Assembly: GCA_036362985.1 (NCBI GenBank) | Contig: JAYGXS010000004.1 | Coordinates: forward strand, 39,221,626 to 39,285,625 | DNA length: 64,000 bases | Direction: 5' to 3' | Origin: Ligula intestinalis | Lineage: Eukaryota > Platyhelminthes > Cestoda > Diphyllobothriidea > Diphyllobothriidae | Shown here: one piece after another, positions 49,501 through 61,500 of the stretch | Position numbering within the stretch: position 1 is the first letter of the stretch | Layout of the letters: every line of letters starts with the position of its first letter | Notes under the pieces: model-generated | The model's input: only the letters and a program-made list of their open reading frames with translations | Told to the model about the DNA's origin: nothing | The model's database searches: none | Made by a program: the position numbers and the translations under genes

Positions 49501-52500
49501 CCTAACCCCATCTTTTCCCAGAATTTGGCATATGGACACCTGTATTGCAAGCGTTGTCTGTTCCAGGATGAAGGTACAGGGATAGCAGTCCACATAGGAT
49601 GCTAAGGAACGGCTGAAACATTGTTGTTCACAAAGCATATAGATGCTAAAGAATCACTTTCACTTTTTGGATGGAATTCACTTCGAAAGACTGCTCACCT
49701 TCTTTAATCTTTCATTATCGCAGGACAACTTCTTGAACTGCTTCACACCGCTTCGAATATCTACCTTCGTAGCAAGTTGACGGGCTTCAGAGTTTGTGAT
49801 GGCAGTTTTGAGAGCAAAACTGTAAGGGAGAGGAAAATAGAGTGGTCTCAATAGGCTTACAGAAAAACAAAAATACTCACCAGCATACGGTCACGGAAAA
49901 ATTGTGCGCGGTGAACGCTTGCATGTTCTTTCTCCCTTCTCACCCCCCCCCCCCCGACAGGACAGGAGAACAGAAACTGTCTATAATACATGTGGCTTTG
50001 CGCTAAATTTCAGAAAAATTGGGGTCGGAGTTAAGGTTAGATCTGATGTGAAGCTTAGGATAAGTATGACTTGCATGGTCGCTTAAATAGGAAACGAGAA
50101 CATGAATCGCCCGCAATACTTGTGGCTTTGCGTCAAATTCCAGGGAATTAAGGTTGAGCTTTAAGGTGGGGGCTAGGGTGAAGTCTAGGGTTAGGTTTGA
50201 GGTTAGGATCGGATTCTGGGGAGTAAGGGCCAGGATTATTTTAAAGGTTAAGGCTTGGGTTCATATTAACTTTCGGGTTTAGGTTTAAGGTAGGGCTAGG
50301 GTTCAGATTAGAATTACAGTTTAGTTTTGTGTTAGGGCTAAGACACGGGATATATATCTTTCCTGGAAATTATCACAAGGCCACCAATTTTAAGTTGGCT
50401 GAGCGTTTCTATTCCCATGCCCTGTTTAGGCGGTCATACAAGTCACCCTTACCAACATTAGTTCTACGGTTATGGTTGTGGTTAGAGTAAGTGTTAGGGC
50501 TAGGACACGCAAATATTTATTCGTCCGAAATAACACCGGCATAACACAGGAGCATTTATCTCCTCGTGTCCGAGCAAACTTTATGCCCGAGCTGTGTACA
50601 TGGTAGAAGGGCAGAATGCAGACATACATGCGACAGCCAACGACTAGGCATCCTCAAATTTTAAATTCCAAATTGGGTAGGACAAACACCTTTATAGCAG
50701 ATACGAATTAATCGTTTTGTGTTTGGATCCAAGATGGGAACTAGACACTTGGGACCGGTGCGCGAGGTTTTCAAAGGTAAGTAGACTGCCAATGGAGGAT
50801 AAAATGTGAGTTCCAGGAAGCAGTTCAGAAGAAGAATATGCGATCACTGGAACAGTGATCCAGGCCCAGTTCCAGTGATCTCAGACTCTTGGCGCATTAA
50901 CTACAATCATTCTCACTCCACACGCATATATGGCATTCAGAGGCAAGGAAAAGTCAAGAAAACTGGAGAAGGGCGCGGGCGCATTGGCTAACAAAACTCA
51001 ACAGCCCGTCTACGCGTGGCACACGCAGCCTGGTCCCTAAATCGGAAGGTCTCAAACCCTATTGAGTAGGGGCCTAAGAATGCTAAAATGGTCAGATTAA
51101 GGAGGCATCGCAGGATGACACTCAGACCCGAGCTGTACCGAGTTTTTCTGTCCATTGGCAATCTTTTAAAGCAGGACTTTGAACGTCTCATGATGGTCAC
51201 AAGCACGTCAGGTTATTTATAATGCATCATACTTTTAATTATCGCTCGGCAGCAAGATTGCGAGCAGTGGTTGAAACGACGTAAAAGCCTACGCTTAAGT
51301 GAATTCCTTTTCTCTCCAATAAGACGTTTCTATGTACTGTAAGGCCGCGTAAGGCAAATCTGAACTAGGCTGTTTTTCAGAGCATGATTGGCCAAATAGA
51401 TAACAGCGGCAGCTGTACGTCCTGGAACAGTGGGGGCAAGTAAGACGGGTATGAAGGGCATTGGTGCAGGCTGCAGGGCTTGGCTCTTCAGTCACACAGT
51501 AGTTGGCTCGCAGTGGACAGAGGAGGCCAATGCTAGTTTGAAAATGCGGCCAGAGAGCGAGTCGGCGCTGCGTCGTAATTGCTGGTTCCCATTCTTCAGT
51601 TGGCTTTGAAGATAGATACTCTAACTTTTACAATATTGTGTTAAGCTTGCCGAATCAGTGCAAAGCCTTCCAAGCTCACTGGTTGGTTCGTCAGTTTTTT
51701 AGAACTAGTTTTAAGGTGTCCTTGTGCCGCTACCTTTATCTGCCTTGTCTGTGGACCTTCGTGGTGATGCCGCCTCAGAGAAGTCGCTTCCACATGACCT
51801 GGGCGTTTTATAAAAAGTACGCCTGCTTTCACCTAGAGCGGATTTTGAGCATGCCCGTTCTTTCGACGATCTCAGTTCCCTGGATCCTCCTTTTTCATTT
51901 CATTAGTACTATTCTCGAAGGAACTTGAAGTGAACGCGATTCAGACCGTCATGTGTTCTTTGGTACATTGTGTTCTTCTTCACCGCACATATGAGCTTAC
52001 TCAGGATGACAGTCGTGCGAATCCCCAGTTTCTCATTGAGAAGAATGCAACTGCAACTGAAGACTGCGTGCCTCATTCCGCTGAATGCCTGGTTGGTCTT
52101 TGAGATCAACCATGAAATGTAGCCCCTTGTTGTTTCTTTAGATGGTAACTTTCATGCAAATATCGTATCCACAGGCGTAAGACGTTTCATTGGTAATTAT
52201 CATCCGTTAATTTTAATCCTCATTTACTTCTAGTTGATACATGAACAGTATTATCTGCGTCGGTTCCATATTCGCCTTTGATTCCAGCTAGTTCCTCACG
52301 GTAAGTAAACCATGTGATTCATGAGTTCCAGTCTCTATATCTTAGGCAGGTTGACTTGGTTGTATGCATACTCATTTGATATATTGAATTTAGTTCACTG
52401 ATTAATGTTTTTTATTAGTTGTTTATGTTCTTTATTCTACTTTTTCTTTTGCTTCATTATTACGATATGACGGAAGCAGCTTGTGATAGGGATTTTTGCT

Positions 52501-55500
52501 GCCACTAGAACGTTTATAGTTAGCCATGCAATAATGCACCAAAGTTTTGCCGAAACTTGCCGACATATTCAACGTTTTAATCATGGATCAGCAGCTAAGA
52601 CAACAGCCAAATACTCGAAACATGAGTTTGAAGCACCGGAAAACTTGTCCAATAAGCCATGAGCAGAAAGAATGTCTGCTGAAATCACGAAAGAGAAGGA
52701 AGTAAATTTCGTACAAAAGAGAATGGTGGTACAAACCACCGAGAACCTGCACAAGCTTGTATGACTTTATAAAATTCTGTTTACAGATATCTCGAGAAAA
52801 AAGACATAAGGTCTTTCAGGTATCTTTTGCGTCAGGCATTGATAGAAAGCGAATTCTATAGGAGAATTGAATTCCTCTCCCATATATTCGCCAAAAACAA
52901 TACCAGTTTGCATAGAAGGGTTATTTTGTCAGATAAGGCTTCGCACAAAAGAACAAGCTCTTTTATTAAACTGAAGAGAACAAATTCGCATGTCATTGGT
53001 ACCTCTTAAATCACCGGGACTAACCGCTTAGGCAGTTGTTTCATATGATCTTAGTGTATCTTTCAGTATGAGCCATGAAACATCGAACAAAGCGCGGTAT
53101 GTGCAATTCACCAATGAAGAGTCGTTGCCTTTTACTGGAGATTATAAGCAAAACTGGAATCAAGACAATTTAACTGTATTATTCAGTTTATTCTGCTTGT
53201 TATTGAGTTCTAGTTTTTTTTTAAAAACGATGGATTAGTAATCACAGAGCATACCAGCGGACACGCGTTTAAGGGAGACACACGCAAATTCATAACCGTT
53301 CCACAACCAATTTTGCATGTAACGTGTTTCCAAGATTGGCTCATGGGTCGTGTCGCGCATCGTCATGCCATAAAACGGCGATTTCATCATCTGCAGAAAT
53401 CGTTCCGGACATCCGAATTTCTATATGCTCCTCCAAAATTCATCTTGGTTTAAGATGTCCAAGGTTTTTCTAATCTTCACAAAGATGTTCTATAGGGGAA
53501 TGGCCCTAATTTATTTATATTTTCCTTGTAGTTGGGGTACACTGAAGATTACCTGTTTGGCCTCACAAAGTTTCCGGAACCCGCGTTGCATTTCTGGAGC
53601 AAATATCTGCCCCAGCTATGTGCTCAGAGGATAGAGGCATACGCGGAGTTAATGTCCTGCCATTGATGCTATAAAAAGGGGTTCTGTGATGGCTGTTGCA
53701 GATTCTTCGGTTTACTTTGGGCTCGTACTGAAAAAAGGGCGGCATCTTTTAATTTTTGCAAATTCGTTTTGTTACCACATCGGCTGGAACAATGGGTTCA
53801 ACTTGTCCACACTTTAAGGGGCACTCATATTTGCAAACCTTTGACTGACATTTGGTCGATGCACGGTGCCTTTCTGCTTGTCAGCTGAGGTACTGTTTTA
53901 ATTATCGCTAACCGTAAGGGCAGATGATTGAGACGGGCATTGTTGCTCACATGCGAAAACCGACTGATGCTTTCTTCGTATATTGTAGATTCTTCGTTGA
54001 CTTCACCCCGAAGTTCTCGGTTCAGTGTTCCAGAATTTGAATTTTCCCTTTTGATATGGCCGTGCAATGTGAGACAAGTGGCAGCGCAAGCCCCTTGAAT
54101 AAATAACCATATACTGTTTTGACGATCATGAAGACGGCCTTTATGTCACTGCAGTCTGTGTGTTTTAAAGTTTGCAAATCATTCAATCAAATCCCGCCTG
54201 CTTCGGCGTCAACTGCACTAGGTTTCGGTATGGGAAGAAATCAACTTCGTTTGCGTCGGTCCTCTTACTGGCACAGGTTATGTGCGCGAATGAGTAATCA
54301 CCAAAATAAAGGCATGTAGACGTGGGAACGCGGAAAGGGCCCTAAAACTTCCGTACTTATTTTCAAGCGTAGAGAATACCGAAAACCACTGACATTGTCG
54401 TGATTTACAAAAGATAAAAGTTATCCCATCTAAAAACTCGCACAGGAATACCGGAAACTGCGCACTGACATGGACCGACTTCAGGCTCTTAGTAATTGAA
54501 TAAGTAGATTAATTTCAGCGTTGCTCATATATTTGTAAAATATTTTCTTTTGCGGATAGTTAACAAGTGCTTACGTACATTGAGGACTCAAGCTGTTGAA
54601 GTCGAAGCACAGGATTCTGCTTAAGTTGCGCCACCTCGCTTTTGGCTTCCCAAATTTGATTTTTTAAACGCGTCATATTCTGTGCCATTTGAAATATATG
54701 CTCCTTGGAGTCCTGCCGAATGGCGGGGGTTATGGTTTGCATCGTCTGCAACTGAAAGAGGGACGAGGAGAAATCTTTACTTTCCGATAGCTTTGCATCG
54801 GTGAAGGGGCGATGGTAGCGTTCAATTACAAACCACAGAACTCAGGTCCCAATTAACTTTAGAGCCACAGACCATTGGTCATATTTTATCTCAAATAATT
54901 CAAAAACGCATTTATTGATAAATTCAGTTGAGTTAAAAACTGAATAAGTCGAATTAGACTGCCGATCATCTTTGGCAAACAACCACCAGACTATACAACC
55001 TGCATAAAGATGAAAAATAAAAGACCCTTCAGAGAATTCACATATTCATATGTTTTCTGGTTTTTATACCAAACGCATCAGTGATGTGCCATTCTCACCC
55101 ATCCCGACATAGCAAATTCCTCTCACCCAACTCAGGTACTCATCGCAGGACAATGCCAACCCTGCCAACGGACTTCTGGCTGCTGATGCCGCCTCTGGGG
55201 CCTCAAATGTCCTAATAATAGAAGTCCCACCTTTAGCCAATAATGTTCCCTGACGCAGGATTTGTTTAAACAGCTTGAAAATTCATGATAACGACCCATT
55301 TGTTACCGACGGGTCTTTCATGTTCACGATATCATCTTGGAGCATACGCTTTATTGGGGCCTCAACAGAATCCAGAACAGAAACTACCCGCAAGATATGT
55401 GGTTTCGTGACAAATTCCAGGAACATAATGGGTTTGGGATTAAGGTGAGAGTTAGAGTTTAGTTTATGATTTGATTTAATTTTGGGTTTACACCAGCTTT

Positions 55501-58500
55501 GGGAATTTTGTTTGAGTTCTTATTAACTGAACGGTTGGCATTCCTCTTCTCTTGTCCTATTTAGGCGGTCACACAAGTCCTCCTTACCCAACTAAGTTCT
55601 TTGGGATGGTGATTGCGTAAATTAAGGTGGCAAAATTTCTATGATAAGAGAAAAAAACAAACTTACGTGTTGTCTGATTTCTTGACGTAGGACATCTATG
55701 TGTTCTCGGCGGGTCTTGGACAGTGCAAATAAACGCCGTATTGTTTCGATTTTTGAGACATTCTGCTGAGTTTTGATTGTCTCCAGTTGGTCTTCTAGAA
55801 CCTTCGACTTCCTCTTTGCGTCCGCCAAGTGCCTAAAAGGTAGGAGGTTCTCACACATCATTCGGTCATCTTCGGATACAGTTTTGTTCATGCTAAGTCA
55901 CTGCACAGGTCAGACCTTTGCATACCTGAATACTGAAATATTAGGGTAGGCTCCGTGTAATTTAACCATCGGTTAGTTGAGGAAACTGTTTAGTTGAGTC
56001 AAATGTTAAAAGCAGAAGCAGATTATATGTCTCATGCAAATTTACTTCAATTTCAAGAAATATCACTCTTCCTACCTGCGCCGATAAGTCTTGAGTCTAA
56101 ATTCAACCGGACAATACTCCGGGAGGTGCTAGAATTTGTATGAATGGCAAGGTTTTTCGGCCGTAACTTCAATCATGTGGTCTGTATAGGCTATGCGCAC
56201 TTTTTAATCACGCTTATCGGTCTGTCTTGGGAGCTCGCGAACCTAAGTCAAGCCCTAGTGCACAATCCTGTGACCAATAACACAAAAGTGGGCATTTTAT
56301 AAGCAACCTTAATTGCTAACCTCGAATGAGCCTTTCGGATAATTGGGTCAGTCGTTTAATCGGGGCAAAACATTTGGGTTCAATTCAATCTGACTAACCG
56401 AAATCGAATGCATATGTACTGAACTTTTCTATTTCATTGTAAAACTTTTTTACAATGTCGCGCAGCCAACAGGTATATATTTTACGAAAAATCCAAAAGA
56501 AAATGCATGAGCGTAAATTAATGTAGATGACTCGCCGGATTAATTCTGGACTTCGGGACACAATTCTAACTGCCAATTGCGAAAAATTTACATACCCGAT
56601 CTAAGGAGCCCGTGAGTCATGTGAAAAAGGGTGTAGGGATTGTCATACAAAGCGTTTTTAAAACGAAGGAGTCTGTCTACCGCCTACGCAGTCCAGTGTT
56701 GGCGAGAATGGAGTGAGACGCCCAAGACTGTAGCCTTACTTACGCTAGAAACGAGACAACTTCGTGTGGTAAAAGACGTCGAGAGGAGATAGCTGCCAGT
56801 CAAAGAAAGACCATGCGATTGGATGACTTCCTTGCAAATTGACATCTACTGGACGCCTGACTAAAAAGCTCTTATGGCAAATTTAGTCGGCTCAGAGTCG
56901 ATGAGAAATCTAAAATGCAATCCATTTCAGACATATCTTCTCGGATAATAAAATTATAGCCACGTGTCGGTGAACTTTTCCACATGAAACACACATCTAG
57001 AACTCCGGCCACGATCCTTTAAAGGAGAAATATTCCACAAGCCGAATGATTAATTCGACACATTTGCAGACAGTACCCGATCTCATGAAATTTTAACCAA
57101 CACTTTAAACTGCTTTTCAAATTGGGCATGATTACTTAAGTGGAATTCTAATATTTATTAGCTTGGAGCATAGTGCCAAAATATTTTAAACACACCAGGA
57201 TTCCGGCATTCGAAGAAATGTCTTTTCGGTTTCCTCAAAAGCCAAATTCAATAACAAGTATCTACTGAAGTAGCGTGTCATTTTCCCGTAGATTTTTAAT
57301 GCCATTGCAAATTCAAATACATTTTTTCAGAAAACGTAGGCAAAATATTTCTTGTTGTACCCATTTGATGGGCAAGCATGTGGTCTTCATAATTGTTTCT
57401 GAAACCAAGTCTATCTTTAGAGTTTACGAAATTCCAATTCCCCAATAATTTTGAGTGCAGTCTGCCAATGCATTTGCGTTTAGGGTTTTCATTCTATGCG
57501 CTGTATAACTTTAGTCGAGTATAAAAAATTATGGTCACGTGTCGGCGAACTTTTCCACATGAATCATATATCGTAAGTTCCAGTGATGAGCCTTTAGGCA
57601 AGAAGGAGTCCTCAAGCCGAATACTTAATTTGACAAATTGGTATGAGTCCAAGCATGTTAAGCAGAGATTTAAAAGGATAATGGAAACTACTTTCCGCAG
57701 GTGACGCTCCGAAAGGCATGTCCATAAAAGCGCAAAAGAGGGCTTACCGAAGCCGTTCTTCAAGACCAAATTTCAAAACCTTCAGACGCGTTGAATGGTC
57801 AAGGTTTTGATAGGTTTTGGGCGGGAAGTCACCTGTGAGGAAAGGTAGCCGATAATTCAAGCCTCTCTGTTTCTCTCGTAGGCTCTCAACGGCCGTCTCA
57901 ATTTGGGCAGCATATACTTCACGAAGTCTCTCCTTCGCGTCCAAAAGAGTCTGCAAACTGGCGGATGGCAGCTCAGCCGAAATTTCGCGCTGCTATAAGG
58001 GGAAAACGGTGAGTGAATAGAAGAATAATTGGTGGTAACAACCAAACGCAAGTAAGGTGTTAAAGGCCAAAATCGAGAGGTTTGGTAACTTCAAAATGTA
58101 AAAGCAGTATATTCAGAGATCGCTCGATGAGTTTAGTATTTTATTTACAACAGCTGTGGCTGACTAGGTGCAGGAGGACAATAATCAAGATGAAATCGAT
58201 GTTAACAGTGATCAATTGTTATTCGGCCGACTAACACGATTAGCGGAAGAGTTATCTGATCCCTCTTTGGAAAAGTCAAAGGAAGAGTCTGCTAAGCAAG
58301 CAAACATTAAAATCTTAAAATATGTACAGTAGCTGGGCTAGCTCATGCAACGTTAAGAAAAATGCTGAAACGTGATTTAAAGAAACAAAGGATTACGAGG
58401 AAGATGACACGATGACTGGAGCAAAAGCTTTATTAGCCTGACGTTTCAGCTTCTCTCCCTTGAACCCATTATCAGAGGAAGAAACTTCTTTTTTGCACCT

Positions 58501-61500
58501 GCCTCTAAGGATGGGTTCCAGAGAGAACCCGACACATCAGGCTAATAAAGCTTTTCTTCTAGTAAACATGTCTTCTTCTTTGCGACTACTCCCCGGAACT
58601 CGTCACTTCGCTTCTATTAGAAAGAATTTTATCGATAGGATTCTAATGCTGTTTATTATAAAGCATATTCCTAAGGTAAACATCAGTCACCTCAGGATGC
58701 TGCCTTTTTAAAAGTATTCTTTGTGGCCGCTTGCAAAAAATACACTCGGTAAAAAAGAACTACTTACGTACTATGACATTTCCACGTTAATTATTGATAC
58801 CATTATGTGCTCACGTACATTTTATCAATGATATGGATGGAAATATTCTGTATTAGGCTAGTTTGATTGCAAGTTCCGCTAACTTTGCATTCTATAATTG
58901 AAGAAAGGGTATTTTTCGCTTCAGAAACATTTTCAATTCCTGAATAATTTGGAGCCCGAACTACAGTACCACTTGCACTTATACGCTTCGAATAAGGAAA
59001 GTCGTGCATTTCTCTAAGTTATTAAGAATAAGTGTCAGAGGACACAGATATTTTCACTGGATGCAGACAATGCTGTACACTTCGGTATACGGTCAGATAT
59101 TATGCTCGATGAATAGACATTTCTAACTCTAAATCTGCCCTTCTTGCAAGTCTAAAATGCAAGGAAGACAGAAATTACTGCAGAGTCAGTGTGAAAAATA
59201 ATATACTTATTCATGTTTTCTATAAACTGTATGTTGTATATGCCGTCATTTCCACGATGAGTCATCGTACAGAAAGGCGCGTGCGTGAGCCACCACATAG
59301 ACTGTGGCCACAGGTCTCTTCTCAGATCTAATTGGTCCATGTCTTTGATAACTCGTTCGGCCGTTTCTTATTGAGCGAATGTCATAAATACACGCAGCCT
59401 TGTTGTGAGAAGGATTCGCTGTTTTTGAATAAAATTGACCCGTAACTAGTTGTCTCCCTATCTTCGCCCGTGTCGGCTTTTGGGATAACTTATGGATAAG
59501 CCCACGGTTCATTCAAAAGCTGAAATCTTGTGGTAACTGACATTGGGATAACTTTTTACGATAAATATGTAACAACGCTACTAAAGTAATTTTCCCAATG
59601 TTAAGTAGCCATTTTTACAGAATATCGTTTTTGCGGGCGGTCAGAAAGAGGCTCCTTTAAAAACCGGCATCCTGTGTTACCTGAAGTTTTCTGGGATTAT
59701 GCTACCTTGCCTAAGTATTCCTTTCTAAGCTAACATACAGTTCATAATTGTGGCTAACATTTTATGAGACAGATCAGCTACCATATTTTGTAGACAGCTG
59801 AGGAGTCAAGCATGTAGATTTCTGACAGTACGTAAAGCTGCCTAGCTTCTTGTCCATCTAAAATCTAACCACGACCTGTCGAAGTGGTAAAGCCCCTGCA
59901 GCCTGGAGGCTGTTATCGGCAAGCATTATTTGCCACATTCCTTGTACTTATTTTGTTAGCACATCTTTATCCGTCTCAGTTTTTACTTGCGATTGCTTTT
60001 CGGGAAGGCTTTTTATATTTCCCCTTCGAATCCTGGCGACGTTTCCTGTCGTCCTTAGTGCCATCCTTTTCTTATGGTTTTTACTTTGAGAAACTCCAAT
60101 CTAATATTGTTTACTGGTGCCCAACTGTACGCACTACGTGGTATCCTTCACTTGGTTGATGTCGGTTAAGTGTCTGAAATAAGGATTCTTTAGATAAGCT
60201 CATTCTTATAGAAGTGAATATGCGAGTTCTAGGAAGCACTTCAGAAGAAGAAGATGCGATTACTGGAACAAGAACTTAATTTTCTTGACGTTTCATATTC
60301 TGTCGGGAATCTTTGCGAAGACTTCGGCCTGGTAACACCCAGGTTGCAACTCGCTCGACGAAATCCGGCCCTATTTTCAGGTTTAACGAAGTCGAAATCC
60401 TCGCAAGAGGCAACAACCGAGTAAGTCGCGAGTTGCTCGAGTCCTGGTTCTCAGGCTTACAGTCAATCAACAGGCGCAACGAGTTGCCGTTTCCATACTG
60501 CGTACTGAGACATTGCCTGAGCAAGAGAATCAGTCAGGTGAGAAGAGCCGGGCCCAGCAACAACTTTGACGACAGCGAGCATAATTGCCGCGCCATTATC
60601 AAACCCGCATCCGACATGAACAACGAAATCGCGGCAATAAATGAGTCGAAAGCGAAGTGTGAAGGCATCACCACAACAATTAAGACTCCAAGCGGTAGTT
60701 ACAGGAGCTGATTATAATATACATGCAGATGACCGCTACGAACTATAAATGCGGTGAAATCTGGGTATATAGTACCCCAATCTGCGCATGTCTCCCACTA
60801 TCCTACGGTTACCTATGATTAAGGGTTCTCAACAGAATACGAAACGTCAGGAAAATAAAAGTCTCTTTTCGGTGCTTACATATTTTTCTTCTGAAGCTGA
60901 TTCCTAATTTAAATTTCTTTCCCTAGCTGATACATTATATAGGTAAGCATTTGAAAAAGATTGCAAGAATAGCAAGAAAGGCTGCCAATTCTCCCCGATG
61001 CTCATCCGATTGTTGACCCCAATTACCCCACTCCCCTGCTGCCCCTGAAAACCGCAATAGATTTCCCACCAACCCGCATAGTTTATTTAGTTAATAATAA
61101 CATCATTGTACAGACGTGAAGGTAATTTATCGAAAGCAAACATATGCCCGCCAATTTTTATCGTTTGAAATTACAGGAATCGTTTACATACACCGGTCTT
61201 TATCCAGTTATGCGTATTTTCGAATGTCTTTCTGTGCTTGTGGAAAGTTTCACATAACCTTATGCTTGTCTTCGTTAATGATAGCTAGTCTTTATTTCTT
61301 TTGCATTAAAGGAATGCGTGAAAATGGTTTGAGCATTTCCCTAGTAATTTGCCAACACAGTCCACAATCGGACTTCACGCTTCAGTTGCTCTGAAAATAC
61401 GGACCTACTACAGAAACAAACACCTATTTTTTCAATATCTAACACAAAGTAGGTTAAATTAGTCAAAGTATGATCACTGAACGTCTATGCATATCTGCCG

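Larger units (their letters stand above)
47491..49698 (-). other. Intron with an R2 fragment
   Basis: An R2 piece lies at 47530-47670. Frames at 47964-48284 and 48718-48942 read like decayed protein sequence but I cannot assign them. An R3 tract starts near 49330. Confidence 0.4.
49820..54578 (-). other. Large intron with R3 and Penelope-like ends
   Basis: Contains R3 copies (49960-50080, 50085-50475), a 13-C run near 49946 and a Penelope-like inverted end pair (50801-50885). From about 51000 to 54500 I recognise nothing; open frames there have no features. Confidence 0.45.

Noticed and set aside
59884..60159. Hydrophobic 91-codon plus-strand frame
   Set aside because: No family features or splice context; T-rich DNA commonly gives hydrophobic frames.
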